Positions 51,833-61,010 of a stretch of DNA of 64,000 bases are shown here, one piece after another. The first letter of the stretch is position 1. Every line of letters starts with the position of its first letter. Origin of the DNA: Enterovirga rhinocerotis (GTDB lineage Bacteria; Pseudomonadota; Alphaproteobacteria; Rhizobiales; Beijerinckiaceae). The stretch spans positions 434,001 to 498,000 of the forward strand of contig NZ_SNZR01000013.1 in the NCBI RefSeq assembly GCF_004363955.1, written 5' to 3'. The notes beneath the pieces were generated by a model. That model did no database searches. It was not told the origin of the DNA and saw only the letters and a list, made by a program, of their open reading frames with translations. The position numbers and the translations under genes were made by a program.

Positions 51833-53548
51833 TCAGCGCTTGGGCGCCGGCCGCTTCTTCCCCGCCGGTTTCGCCGCCGCCACCCGCCGCGCATGTTTCG
51901 GCGCGCGGGCCGGCCCCGAGACCGGCTCGATGCGGATCCCCTGGACCTCGGTCCCGTGCACCGCGCGGGCGAAGCTGTCGGCGGCGCGGTCGCTGATGAG
52001 GACCTTCGTCTCCCGATCGAAGATGCGGATGGGGCCGATGTCGCTGCGGGTGACGCCGCCGCGCTTGCACAGCATCGGCAGCAGCCATTTCGGATCGGCG
52101 CCCTTGGCGCGGCCCGTCGTCAGCAGGAACCACGCCCCGCGCGCGAAGGTCGCGTCGCCCGGCGCTTCCGCTCCGGCGCCGTCGCCGAAGCCGCGTTCGG
52201 GGCGGATCCGCTCCGGGCGGAGCGGCTTGAAGCCGGGATCGATCACCTCCTCGGCGGCCGGAAGGCGTTCGCGGTAGAGCCGGACGAGGGCGGCGGCGAT
52301 GGTCTCGGCCGGATGCGCGGCGAGCAGCGCGCGGCCCATCGCGTCCTCGTCCTCGTCGGCTGCCTCCTGGAAGACCGGATGGCGGAGGAGGCGCTCCTCG
52401 TCGAGCGTGCGGATCTCGTCGGCCGCGGGCGGCCCTGACCAGGCCGGGACGACGTCGGCCGTCTGGAAGAGCTGCTCGGCCTTGCGCCGCCGCGCGGGCG
52501 GGACGAGCAGCACCGAGACGCCTTTGCGCCCGGCCCGGCCCGTGCGGCCGCTCCGGTGCTGCATCGTCTCGGCATTGGTCGGCAGGTCGGCATGGATGAC
52601 GAGGGCGAGGCCCGGCAGGTCGATGCCGCGGGCGGCGACGTCCGTCGCGACGCAGACCCGCGCCCGGCCGTCCCGCAGCGCCTGGAGCGCGCCGTTGCGC
52701 TCGTTCTGGCTGAGTTCGCCCGAGAGCGCGACGACGGAGAAGCCGCGCTCGGAGAGGGTCGCCTGATGGTAGCGCACGGCCTCGCGCGTATTGCAGAAGA
52801 CGAGCGCCGCCGGGGCCTCGAACTGGCGCAGCACGTTCACGACGACGAGCGGGATCTCGCGCGGGAGCACGCGGAGCGCGCGATATTCGATATCGGCATG
52901 GCCGCGCTCGGCCGAGCCGATCTCGAGCCGCTGGGCGTCGCGCTGGAAGGTGCGGGCGAGGGCGACGATGGGCTTCGGCAGGGTGGCGGAGAACAGGAGC
53001 GTGCGCCGCTCCGGCCGTGCCGCCGAGAGGATGAATTCCAAGTCTTCGCGGAAGCCGAGATCGAGCATCTCGTCGGCCTCGTCCAGCACCAGGGCGCGCA
53101 GGGCCGAAAGGTCGAGGTGCCGCCGTTCGAGATGGTCGCGCAGGCGCCCCGGCGTGCCGACGACGATGTGCACGCCCGCGGCCAGCGCCCGCTGCTCGCG
53201 GCGCGGGTCCATGCCGCCGACGCAGGAGGCGATGCGCCCGCCGGCCGGCGCGTAGAGCCAGGTCAGCTCGCGCTGGACCTGGAGGGCGAGTTCGCGGGTC
53301 GGCGCGACGACGAGCGCGAGGGGAAGCCCGGCCGGCTCGAAGGCCTCCTGCTCGCCGAGGATCTCGGCGGCCATGGCGAGGCCGAAGGCGACCGTCTTGC
53401 CGGAGCCGGTCTGCGCCGAGACGAGGAGGTCGCGGCCCGCGAGGGCGGGGTCGAGCACCGCGGCCTGAACGGGGGTCGGCGCGTCGTAATGGCGGCCCTC
53501 CAGCGCCCTGAGGAGAGGCGCGCTGCTGATCGGAAATCCCAACGTCAT
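51833..53548 (-). CDS. DEAD-box RNA helicase with DbpA/CsdA-type RNA-binding domain
   Basis: 571 residues. Motifs run in order: AQTGSGKT (I), PTRELALQ (Ia), GTPGRL (Ib), DEAD in VLDEADEMLDLG (II), SATLPK (III) and the C-terminal ATDVAARGIDLPGL and HRSGRTGRAGRKG (V, VI). The end has a DbpA/CsdA-like domain (GVTRSDIGPIRIFDRETKVL) and a basic Lys/Ala tail. It likely remodels structured RNA, for example during ribosome assembly or in the cold. The protein lies alone on its strand. Confidence 0.93.
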   Translation of the reverse strand: MTLGFPISSAPLLRALEGRHYDAPTPVQAAVLDPALAGRDLLVSAQTGSGKTVAFGLAMAAEILGEQEAFEPAGLPLALVVAPTRELALQVQRELTWLYAPAGGRIASCVGGMDPRREQRALAAGVHIVVGTPGRLRDHLERRHLDLSALRALVLDEADEMLDLGFREDLEFILSAARPERRTLLFSATLPKPIVALARTFQRDAQRLEIGSAERGHADIEYRALRVLPREIPLVVVNVLRQFEAPAALVFCNTREAVRYHQATLSERGFSVVALSGELSQNERNGALQALRDGRARVCVATDVAARGIDLPGLALVIHADLPTNAETMQHRSGRTGRAGRKGVSVLLVPPARRRKAEQLFQTADVVPAWSGPPAADEIRTLDEERLLRHPVFQEAADEDEDAMGRALLAAHPAETIAAALVRLYRERLPAAEEVIDPGFKPLRPERIRPERGFGDGAGAEAPGDATFARGAWFLLTTGRAKGADPKWLLPMLCKRGGVTRSDIGPIRIFDRETKVLISDRAADSFARAVHGTEVQGIRIEPVSGPARAPKHARRVAAAKPAGKKRPAPKR

Positions 53549-53675
53549 GTCCTGATCGCGATCCTCACGCCGCCGGGACCGGAATCGGCCGGCCGGATGG
53601 ATCGTCGTCCGGCTCCCTACACCGGATGGGCTCCCGCGTCTGCGCCCTTCGCGGTCGCATCGCGCGGCGCCGTCC

Positions 53676-54557
53676 TCACCGCCGGCGGGCGAGGCTGTCG
53701 CGCACGTTGTACTTGGCGACGTTGGCGTCGAACCTGTCGTAGGGCATCAGCCGGTTCAGAGCGCCCTCGTCGAAGCAATACTCCTGGAGCTTCGAGGCGT
53801 CCTTCGTCCGCATGAACTCCTCGCAGACGTGGCTGACCGCCTTGTAGGCGGCGAAGATCGCCAGCGGCCAGTAGACGGACATGTTCGCGCCGGCCGCGGT
53901 CTCGTCGGCGATCGAATCCTGGAAGTCGACGCTGGTCACGATCAGCGGCCCGTCGATGCGCCGCCGGAAGTCGCGCAGCGACTTCACCGATCCCTTGAAG
54001 ACGATGAAGGCGGCATCGGCCCCCGCCGCGAGATAGGCGTTGGCGCGGGCGACGGCCTCTTCCTCGTCGCCCTTGAGGTAGAGCGCGTCGGTGCGCGCGA
54101 TGATCATGAAGTTCTTGTCGCGGCGGGCGTCGCAGCAGGCGCGGATGCGCTCGCACATGACGTCCGTATCGACGAACAGCGCCTCCTGTTCGGTATGCTT
54201 GCCGAACATCTGGTCCTCGATATGGATCCCGGAGACGCCCGCGGATTCGAATTCGTGGACCGTGCGCCAGATGTTGCCGGCATGGTACCAGCCGCTATCG
54301 GCGTCGCAGACGATCGGGATGTCGGTTTCCTTCGCGATCTCGCGCGCGAGCCCGAGCAGGTCGTGGAGCTGGACGAGGCCGACATCGGGCAGCGCCAAGG
54401 CGCTCGCCCCCGTGACGAAGCTGCCGGTGTAGAGAACGGGGAAACCCGCCCGCTCGATGATCTTCGCGCTCAGAACGTCGTAGGCGCCCATCAGCGGCGT
54501 GCAATCGGGCTCGGCCAGGAGCTCGCGGAGCCGCACCCGCTTTTCATACATGTCCAT
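53676..54557 (-). CDS. isocitrate lyase/PEP mutase superfamily enzyme
   Basis: 293 residues. The magnesium-binding DADSGWYHAGNIWRTVHEFE and HIEDQMFGKH match the superfamily. The lyase segment normally ending K-[KR]-C-G-H is KHTEQ here, so the catalytic Cys of isocitrate and methylisocitrate lyases is missing. This makes a hydrolase or mutase-like activity more likely than those lyases. It lies downstream of an SDR gene on the same strand with a 40-base gap, and the pair diverges from a periplasmic binding-protein gene, so all three may handle one compound. Confidence 0.85.
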   Translation of the reverse strand: MDMYEKRVRLRELLAEPDCTPLMGAYDVLSAKIIERAGFPVLYTGSFVTGASALALPDVGLVQLHDLLGLAREIAKETDIPIVCDADSGWYHAGNIWRTVHEFESAGVSGIHIEDQMFGKHTEQEALFVDTDVMCERIRACCDARRDKNFMIIARTDALYLKGDEEEAVARANAYLAAGADAAFIVFKGSVKSLRDFRRRIDGPLIVTSVDFQDSIADETAAGANMSVYWPLAIFAAYKAVSHVCEEFMRTKDASKLQEYCFDEGALNRLMPYDRFDANVAKYNVRDSLARRR

Positions 54558-54597
54558 GCTGGGAGACCTTGCCGAATGAAAAAGACCTGCGCCGACG

Positions 54598-55344
54598 TCA
54601 GCGCATGAACAGGCCGCCGTTCACGTCGAGCGTGGAGCCGGTGACGTATTTCGCGTCGTCGGAGGCGAGGTAGAGCGCCGCCGCGGCGATGTCGTCCGCC
54701 TCGCCGTAGCGACCGAGCGGAATGGAGCGCATGACCGAGGCGTCGTATTGCAGGACGTCCGTCATCGCGGTCTCGATCGCGCCGGGCGCGATGGCGTTGA
54801 CGGTGATGCCGTGCGGCGCGAGCTGGCGGGCGACCGCCTTGGTCAGGCAGAGCACGCCGGCCTTGCTCACCGAATAGGTCATCTCGGCACTGACGCCGCC
54901 GACCTCGCCGGCGACGGAGGCCATGTAGATGATCCGACCCGATCCCCTCGCCTTGGCGAGCGGGGCGAAGACCTGGGTCGGGTAGACGCAGCCCATCAGA
55001 TTGACGCCGAGCACCCGCTCCCACGTCTCGGGCGCGATGTCCTCGATCGGGCTCGCCTGGCGGACGATGCCCGCATTGCAGACGAGGATGTCGAGCGCGC
55101 CGAAGCGCTCGACCGCAGCGCCGATCATGCGGGCGCAATCCGGCTGGGACGAGACGTCGACCGCGACGGGGGCGACCCGCCCGGGGGAGGTGGCCTCGAG
55201 ACGGCTCGCGGTCTCTGCGACGGCTCCCTCGTCGAGGTCCGCCAGCAGGACGCTAGCCCCTTCGCGGAGAAACGCCTCGGCGATGCCGAGGCCGATGCCG
55301 CGTGCGGCCCCGGTCACGACCGCTACTTTGCCGTCCAAGCGCAT
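54598..55344 (-). CDS. SDR family oxidoreductase (FabG-like)
   Basis: 248 residues from the ATG at 55344 (AAAGGG ribosome site). The cofactor motif VTGAARGIGLGIAEAFL, NAGIV, Ser in IIYMASVAGE and catalytic Tyr-Lys in YSVSKAGV are complete, and the end reads TGSTLDVNGGLFM. The cofactor preference is not clear: a pre-strand DLDEG pattern leans toward NAD. It is the first gene of a pair with the isocitrate lyase-like gene and diverges from a binding-protein gene with an 87-base gap. Confidence 0.9.
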   Translation of the reverse strand: MRLDGKVAVVTGAARGIGLGIAEAFLREGASVLLADLDEGAVAETASRLEATSPGRVAPVAVDVSSQPDCARMIGAAVERFGALDILVCNAGIVRQASPIEDIAPETWERVLGVNLMGCVYPTQVFAPLAKARGSGRIIYMASVAGEVGGVSAEMTYSVSKAGVLCLTKAVARQLAPHGITVNAIAPGAIETAMTDVLQYDASVMRSIPLGRYGEADDIAAAALYLASDDAKYVTGSTLDVNGGLFMR

Positions 55345-55353
55345 CACGACCCT

Positions 55354-55381
55354 TTGCTATCCGATCGGGGGAACGTAGAAC
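55354..55381 (+). promoter_or_regulatory. candidate promoter of the second binding-protein gene
   Basis: TTGCTA (55354-55359) and TAGAAC (55376-55381) with a 16-base spacer each match the consensus at four of six positions. They sit about 50-80 bases before the ATG at 55432, inside the narrow gap from the divergent SDR gene. Confidence 0.35.
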
Positions 55382-55431
55382 GCGCGGCGTATCACCCTTC
55401 CCAGGCTTCAAGAACCCCTCACGGAGAGATT

Positions 55432-56634
55432 ATGAAACGCGTCAACCTGGCGGCAAGCCTGCTCGCCGGCACCCTGTTGTTTCAAGGACTGCCCGCAAAA
55501 GCGGCAGACCAGACGGTGAAGCTTGGTGTCCTGACGGACATGTCGGGCGTCTTTTCGGATGCCAACGGCAAAGGCTCCGTCATCGCGGCGGAGATGGCCA
55601 AGGCCGATGTCGGCCCGATCGAGGGGTTCAAGGTCGAAGTCGTCGGAGCGGACCACCAGAACAAGCCCGATATCGGCAGCAGCATCGCCCGCAAATGGTT
55701 CGACACGGAGGGGGTCGATGTCGTCCTCGACATCCCGGTGTCGTCGATCGCGCTGGCCGTCCAGCGGATCGCGCAGGAGAAGGACAAAATCGTTCTGCTC
55801 TCGAGTTCCGGAGCCTCGGAGATCACGGGCAAGTTCTGCTCCGAGAATACGATCCAGTGGACCTACAACACCTCCGCCCTGTCGAACGTCGCCGGGCGGG
55901 CAACGGTGAAGCGGGGTGACGACAGCTGGTTCTTCATCACGACCGATTACGCCTTCGGGCACGCGCTGGAGCGCGATGCCACGGAAGCCGTGACCGCATC
56001 CGGCGGCAAGGTGGTCGGGCGCGCCCTCAACCCCATCGGATCTCCCGACTTCTCCTCCTATCTTCTCACGGCGCAGGGATCCGGCGCGAAGGTCGTGGCG
56101 CTCGCCAGTTCCGGTGGGGATATGCAGACCGCCGTCAAGCAGGCCGCCGAATTCGGATTGCAGGCGTCCGGCCAGAAGCTTCTCGGCCTGCTCTTCGACG
56201 TGACCGACATCAAGGGTCTGGGCCTCGAGGTGACGCAGGGCATGTATCTGTCGACGCCGTTCTATTGGGACCGGAACGCCGAAAGCCGCGCCTTCTCCGA
56301 GCGCTTCAAGAAGTTGCACGGCAAGGTTCCCACCATGCACCAGGCCGGCGTCTATTCGGCGACCAGGCACTACCTGAACGCCATCAAGGCGGCAGCGACG
56401 AAGGACACCAAGGCCGTGCTCGCCAAGATGCGGGAGACGCCCGTCAACGACGTCTTCGCGCAGAACGGGCGGATCCGCCGCGATGGGCAGATGATCCACG
56501 ACTTCTTCCTCGTCGAGGTCAAGAAGCCGTCCGAATCGAAGGGCGAGTGGGACTACTACAACGTCATATCGACGGTGCCCGGCGATCAGGCCTTCCAGCC
56601 CGAGACCAACTGCCCGCGCCTGGCCGGCCAGTAA
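55432..56634 (+). CDS. ABC transporter substrate-binding protein (leucine-binding-protein fold), orphan
   Basis: 400 residues with a signal peptide (LAASLLAGTLLFQGLPAKA) and mature start ADQTVKLGVLTDMSGVF. It has the type I binding fold of branched-chain amino acid transporters. It resembles the 29163-30368 protein across its length, including DHQNKPDIGSSIARKWFD and SWFFITTDYAFGHALERD. No permease or ATPase gene is nearby. The ATG at 55432 has GGAGAG before it; the frame is open back to 54748 only as an antisense artefact. It diverges from the SDR/isocitrate lyase-like pair. Confidence 0.9.
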   Translation: MKRVNLAASLLAGTLLFQGLPAKAADQTVKLGVLTDMSGVFSDANGKGSVIAAEMAKADVGPIEGFKVEVVGADHQNKPDIGSSIARKWFDTEGVDVVLDIPVSSIALAVQRIAQEKDKIVLLSSSGASEITGKFCSENTIQWTYNTSALSNVAGRATVKRGDDSWFFITTDYAFGHALERDATEAVTASGGKVVGRALNPIGSPDFSSYLLTAQGSGAKVVALASSGGDMQTAVKQAAEFGLQASGQKLLGLLFDVTDIKGLGLEVTQGMYLSTPFYWDRNAESRAFSERFKKLHGKVPTMHQAGVYSATRHYLNAIKAAATKDTKAVLAKMRETPVNDVFAQNGRIRRDGQMIHDFFLVEVKKPSESKGEWDYYNVISTVPGDQAFQPETNCPRLAGQ

Positions 56635-56812
56635 AGCGTCACGCTGTCTCGCGGATACGATGGCTCATCGCCGCGGGACGATCGGATCTCCCGGAGACAG
56701 GACGTCGAGGACCTGGCCGAGCCCGCGCCAAGCTCCCTCGACGGTTCGAGGCTCCGGCCGATCCGGATAAGGCCTCCCGCTGGCGCCTGGCGGGGCAATG
56801 CGGCCGTGAGGC

Positions 56813-57370
56813 GTGCGTCTCCTGGTGGTGGAAGACCCGAGCGCGAAACGCACGCCGTCCACGGGCAAGCGTCTGCTGCGCCATCTTCCGGGCCTCTTCT
56901 TCCGAGAGGAGATCCGATCCTACCTGAGAGGGGGTGGAGTTCTGGACGCCTATCCCGAGATCGCCCGACGCAAGATCATGCCCCGCGACATCGAACGTCG
57001 CGTGCTGTCAGCCTTCGAAGGAAAGCCGATCTGCAGGAAGACCTCGTGCGGTGTCGCGTACGCCCACGGTACCGTCGAGTACAACGGTCACTTCGGCATC
57101 CGGGGCATCTGCAACGTATGCCCGGCCGATCAGGTCGCCCGTTGTGCTGGTTCCGACCGCACGCCTTCGGCCGAAGCGGTCCTTGAGCTTGCGAGGACGG
57201 TATCGCTCGATCCGGGACGGATCGACATCGACGAGCGCCGGATCGAGGTCGAGGGCAGCACCGAACAGCAGCGCTACTTCATCGAGCACTCCCTGAACTA
57301 TCAGGTCCACGACCGGCGGCATCCTCACCTGCCGAACCGGCACGGCCGGGCGGAGATCGGTTGGTCATGA
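56813..57370 (+). CDS. Cys-containing protein, possibly a fragment of a larger gene
   Basis: The open frame gives 185 residues from a GTG at 56813. The region from about residue 30 onward looks coding: EIARRKIMPRDIERRVLSAF, a cysteine set in ICRKTSCGVAYAHGT and ICNVCPADQVARC, and STEQQRYFIEHSLNYQVHDR ending HLPNRHGRAEIGW. The two Cys groups suggest a metal or Fe-S site. The first 30 residues are less convincing, and the 180 bases upstream hold no clear gene, so the 5' part may be missing. The stop overlaps the start of the broken exonuclease gene (ATGA). I do not recognise the family. Confidence 0.5.
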   Translation: MRLLVVEDPSAKRTPSTGKRLLRHLPGLFFREEIRSYLRGGGVLDAYPEIARRKIMPRDIERRVLSAFEGKPICRKTSCGVAYAHGTVEYNGHFGIRGICNVCPADQVARCAGSDRTPSAEAVLELARTVSLDPGRIDIDERRIEVEGSTEQQRYFIEHSLNYQVHDRRHPHLPNRHGRAEIGWS

Positions 57371-57482
57371 ATTGGGACGGCAGCTTCTGGGTCGTCGACG
57401 TCGAAGGCGACGGCGCCCGTCCAAGATGGTCGAACTTGCCCTCGTCGAGGTGCGCGTCGAGTTCTATTCCGAAGGTGAGTGA
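57367..57482 (+). pseudogene. remnant of a DnaQ/RNase T-type 3'-5' exonuclease gene
   Basis: From the ATG at 57367 the frame reads MNWDGSFWVVDVEGDGARP, the start of DEDD exonucleases (metal-binding DxE in VVDVEGDG). After Pro the match continues in another frame as MVELALVEVRVEFYSEGE, ending at TGA 57480-57482. One missing base near 57423 explains the shift. The rest of the exonuclease domain (about 140 residues) is absent. The start overlaps the preceding gene by four bases, so the two were once an operon. Confidence 0.6.
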
Positions 57483-57557
57483 CGGCGGAGCAGGCAGGCC
57501 GGACCTCCTCCGCAGATTTGATGTCGGGATGCTCCCGCATCATCGTGGCGACATGGT

Positions 57558-58553
57558 TCAGCCGCCCAGCACCGACATGTGGCGGGAGAGCGTCGGCCGC
57601 CCGCGCTCGATGCTGAAATCGTGCCCGCGCGGCTTCGCTTCGATGGCGGCGGAGATCGCCGCCCGGAGTGCATCGTCGGCCTCGGAACCGCGCAGGGCCT
57701 GCCGGAGATCGGCCTGATCCTCCTGGCCGAGGCAAGTATAGAGCGTGCCCGTCGCACTGACGCGCACGCGGTTGCAGCTTTCGCAGAAATTGTGGCTCAT
57801 CGGCGTGATGAAACCGATCCGGCCGCCGGTTTCGGCGACGCGCGCATAGCGGGCGGGACCTCCCGTCCGCTCGGCCGTATCCTCGAGCGTCCAGCGCGTG
57901 CCGATCAGCCGCCGCAACTCCGTCAGAGGCAGATACTGATCGGTGCGATCCGCTCCGATCTCCCCGAGCGGCATGGTCTCGATCAGCGTGAGGTCCATCC
58001 CCCGGCCATGCGCGAAGGCGATCAGATCATGGATCTCGTGCTCGGTGACGGACTTCAGCGCGACGGCGTTGAGCTTGATCCGCAGCCCCGCCTCCTGGGC
58101 CGCCCGCAGTCCGTCCATGACGACGCCGAGCGTGCCGCGGCGCGTGATGGCGCGGAACCTGACGGGATCGAGCGTGTCGAGCGAAACATTGACCCGGCGC
58201 ACGCCGAGCCGCGCCAAGGCATCGGCATGCCGCGCGAGAAGCGTTCCGTTGGTCGTCAGCGTCAACTCGCGAAGGGCGCCCGTCCGCAGATGTCGTGACA
58301 GCCCTTCGAACAGACTCATGACGCCTTTGCGGACGAGGGGCTCGCCGCCCGTGATCCGGATCTTCGACACGCCCCGATCGACGAAGGCAGAGGCGAGCCG
58401 GTCCAGTTCCTCGACACTGAGAAGCTCGCCTCGCGGCACGAAGGTCATGTCCTCCGACATGCAGTAGATGCAGCGCAGATCGCACCGATCCGTGACCGAT
58501 AGACGGAGATAGGTGATATGGCGGCCGAACCGATCTCGAAGAGCACAGGCCAT
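57558..58553 (-). CDS. moaA: GTP 3',8-cyclase MoaA
   Basis: 331 residues from the ATG at 58553. This radical SAM enzyme turns GTP into the first intermediate of molybdenum cofactor. The N-terminal Fe-S site C24-x3-C28-x2-C31 is in [10 protein letters not shown], and [11 protein letters not shown] is the SAM-binding segment. The C-terminal cluster has [18 protein letters not shown], and the chain ends with the essential Gly-Gly. It overlaps moeA by one base (TGATG) and ends the nar operon. A longer frame upstream is inside moeA. Confidence 0.95.
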   Translation of the reverse strand: MACALRDRFGRHITYLRLSVTDRCDLRCIYCMSEDMTFVPRGELLSVEELDRLASAFVDRGVSKIRITGGEPLVRKGVMSLFEGLSRHLRTGALRELTLTTNGTLLARHADALARLGVRRVNVSLDTLDPVRFRAITRRGTLGVVMDGLRAAQEAGLRIKLNAVALKSVTEHEIHDLIAFAHGRGMDLTLIETMPLGEIGADRTDQYLPLTELRRLIGTRWTLEDTAERTGGPARYARVAETGGRIGFITPMSHNFCESCNRVRVSATGTLYTCLGQEDQADLRQALRGSEADDALRAAISAAIEAKPRGHDFSIERGRPTLSRHMSVLGG

Positions 58554-59815
58554 CAGCTTCCGTTCCCGAACCTGAGAGGGTCGAAGGGAATCGCTTCCAC
58601 CAGCATTCCGGCGCAAAGCGGCGTCTCCCGACCGGGCAGGATCGCAACCGCGTCGGAATCGACCATGGGCATCAGACGATGGGAGCCCTCCCGGCCGCTT
58701 CGACGGGCCGTGAGCCTGTCGCCTGCGATCGAAAGGCGAACGGGGACGAGTTCGGTCCTGTCCGACCTTGGATGGCAATGAAAGGCCGCTTCAGCGGTCA
58801 ATCGCGATGCCGGGACGCGGCCCTGTAGCGCCGCCATCATCGGCCGCACGAACGCGAGCGCACAGAATGCGGCAGCCTGGGGATTCCCCGGCAGCCCGAC
58901 GAAACAGGCCGTGCCGATTTGGCCGAGCGAGAGCGGCTTGCCGGGCTTCATCGCGACCTTGTCGATCTCGAGGCGTCCGCCCGCCTGGACGAGAGCCTCC
59001 CGGACATGGTCCTTCTCCCCGACCGACATTCCGGCGCTCGTGAGCAGGAGGTCGACCGACCCGGCAAGCGCCTCGATCGACCGCGTGAGCCCGGCGAGGT
59101 CATCGCGGCTCCTCGTCGCCACGATCTCGATGCCGGGCGCCGTCAGGAGAGCGGAGAGCATGGGGCTGTTGGAATCGTAGATGGCACCCGGCATCAGCCC
59201 CTCGCCGGGCCTGCGAAGCTCGGAGCCCGTCGCGAGAATGCCGATTCGGATCGGAGCCATCACCGACACCCGTTCGACGCCGAGAGCGGTCAGAAGCGCG
59301 ATGTCGCTCCAGCGAAGTTCCCGCCCCGCCCGCAGGATCTCGACGCCCTGCCTGACATCCTCCCCGGCCCGGCGGATATGGGTGCCGGGCCTAGCGTCGC
59401 CTCCGATCCGAACGAGATCGCCGCGTCGCAGCACCTGCTCCTGCATCACCACCGTGTCGGCCCCATCGGGCAGCGCGGCGCCGGTTCTCACGCGATGGGC
59501 ACTTTGGGGGACGAGAGACGTCGGTGGGTCCCCGCTCTCCGTCAGCCCCGAGACGGGCAGCAGCAAGGGCGATGACGGGGCGCTTGCGCCGAGCGCGACC
59601 GCATAACCGTCCATCGCGGCCTGATCGAAGCGCGGCAGGGAGCACGGGGCCTGGATGGACTGCGCCAGGATCCGCCCGCCCGCGGCGGCAACCGGCACGG
59701 TCTCGACCCGGCCGGTCGGAGCAGCCAGGGCGAGGGCGACGCGGCACGCCGTGTCGAAGGACGCAAGCTGCCTTGGTCCTTCGAAACAGCGGCCCTTCGG
59801 ATCGGCCTTCGCCAT
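58553..59815 (-). CDS. moeA: molybdopterin molybdenumtransferase MoeA
   Basis: 420 residues. MoeA inserts molybdenum into the adenylated pterin to finish the cofactor. Features include [69 protein letters not shown] and the LVGLPGNP-like [14 protein letters not shown]. Its start overlaps the stop of the unknown small gene by one base and its end overlaps moaA likewise. Location in the nitrate reductase operon supplies cofactor where it is needed. Confidence 0.94.
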   Translation of the reverse strand: MAKADPKGRCFEGPRQLASFDTACRVALALAAPTGRVETVPVAAAGGRILAQSIQAPCSLPRFDQAAMDGYAVALGASAPSSPLLLPVSGLTESGDPPTSLVPQSAHRVRTGAALPDGADTVVMQEQVLRRGDLVRIGGDARPGTHIRRAGEDVRQGVEILRAGRELRWSDIALLTALGVERVSVMAPIRIGILATGSELRRPGEGLMPGAIYDSNSPMLSALLTAPGIEIVATRSRDDLAGLTRSIEALAGSVDLLLTSAGMSVGEKDHVREALVQAGGRLEIDKVAMKPGKPLSLGQIGTACFVGLPGNPQAAAFCALAFVRPMMAALQGRVPASRLTAEAAFHCHPRSDRTELVPVRLSIAGDRLTARRSGREGSHRLMPMVDSDAVAILPGRETPLCAGMLVEAIPFDPLRFGNGS

Positions 59816-60111
59816 CAGGCGCTCCCCGCTTCGGGAAGGGCCTTGTGGAGCACGGCGCGGATGGCGGCCAATCCGGGATCCCCGGCGCGGCTCATGATGC
59901 CGATGAGCTGCACCCAGTGGTCGTCGGATGCCGTCTCGAGGAAGCCGCGAACGGTCGCGGCGACCTGGCTGGCCTCGCTCTGTCCGGCGGCCGAGGCTGC
60001 GGATGAAAGCCGTTCCGCGAGGACCGGATCGTCAAGAGCCGCGATCAGGGCGGCGGCCGCGTTCGGATCGTCGAGAGTCTCGATCAGCCGGCCGAGCGTC
60101 AGCGCCGTCAT
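59815..60111 (-). CDS. uncharacterised 98-residue protein of the nar operon
   Basis: 98 residues, helical, no signal peptide, no Cys. It begins TALTLGRLIETLDDPNAAAA, with a second half VAATVRGFLETASDDHWVQL and an ARM/HEAT-like alternation of small and acidic residues. No family is recognised. It overlaps ppiC by four bases and moeA by one, so it is made with the nitrate reductase maturation proteins and may be an accessory chaperone or adaptor (inference). Confidence 0.75.
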   Translation of the reverse strand: MTALTLGRLIETLDDPNAAAALIAALDDPVLAERLSSAASAAGQSEASQVAATVRGFLETASDDHWVQLIGIMSRAGDPGLAAIRAVLHKALPEAGSA

Positions 60112-61007
60112 TGCATCAGCGGGGATCGAGCCCCCTCCAGGACGATGCCGCGAATGTCCGCTCGACCGATCAGGATGGTGATGAACTGCTTGGTCGCCTG
60201 ACGCCGCACATGGTCGTCGAGATGGCCACGAATGCGCTCCCTCACCGCTTCGAAGGGGAGCCCGCGCCCATCGATGCGGCGGTTCATGCGGATGACGTGG
60301 ACACCGTAGCGCGTCTCGACCGGCTCCGAGATCGCGCCGGCGGCGAGCGAGGCCAGGGCCTCTTCGAATTCGGGCGTCGTGTCGCCAGGACCGATCTGGC
60401 CGAGGCTGCCGCCGACCGCGGCGGACGGGCAGTCCGAATGAGTTCGCGCGAGATCGGCGAAGCGCTCGGGCGCTCCGGCAAGAGCCACGGCGAAGTCCGC
60501 CGCCCGGGCACGCGCGGCGGCGAAGGCGGCCGGGTCGTCGCGCCTGGCCGCGACGAGGATATGGTCGGCCTCGTAGAGCGGCGGCGTGACGAAGCGGCTG
60601 CGGTTGTTGTCGTAGAACCGGCGGAGCGTGTCCTCGTCCGCTTCCGGAAGGCGGACCTCCTGCTCGAGCAGGCTGCGGACGAGGGCATCCTCCTGGGTCT
60701 CGATCCGGCCCTCGTCATCGGCCTGCGGCTCGGGGGAGAGATTCAGCCGGCGGGCTTCCTGGAGCAGGAGCTCGCGGATGACGAGGCCGCGCGTCGCCGC
60801 CCTCCAGCCTTCGCCCGGATTGGCGGCGGGGAAGTTCTGGACCTCGGCCGCGATCGCCTTGCGGGAGATCGCGACGCCGTTGACCGTGACCGGCGGCATC
60901 GCCACCCGCTCGGGCGAGGGCTCGGTCGGCACGGGCGCGGGCCCGTGCTCGTGAGGATGCGCGGCCGGCGCGCGCTTTGCGGCATGATCGACGACGAAGG
61001 TGGCCAT
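60108..61007 (-). CDS. PpiC-type peptidyl-prolyl isomerase of the nar operon
   Basis: 299 residues. The N-terminal helical region (VNGVAISRKAIAAEVQNF) is followed by a parvulin domain with YEADHILVAAR, FADLARTHSDCPSAAVGGSLG and VETRYGVHVIRMNRR. A His/Pro-rich leader (AAKRAPAAHPHEHGPAP) may bind metal. NarGHJI operons in several proteobacteria, including Pseudomonas, carry such a NifM/PpiC-like gene, presumably for enzyme maturation. No signal peptide is seen, so it works in the cytoplasm. It lies three bases after narI and overlaps the next gene by four. Confidence 0.88.
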   Translation of the reverse strand: MATFVVDHAAKRAPAAHPHEHGPAPVPTEPSPERVAMPPVTVNGVAISRKAIAAEVQNFPAANPGEGWRAATRGLVIRELLLQEARRLNLSPEPQADDEGRIETQEDALVRSLLEQEVRLPEADEDTLRRFYDNNRSRFVTPPLYEADHILVAARRDDPAAFAAARARAADFAVALAGAPERFADLARTHSDCPSAAVGGSLGQIGPGDTTPEFEEALASLAAGAISEPVETRYGVHVIRMNRRIDGRGLPFEAVRERIRGHLDDHVRRQATKQFITILIGRADIRGIVLEGARSPLMQ

Positions 61008-61010
61008 GGC

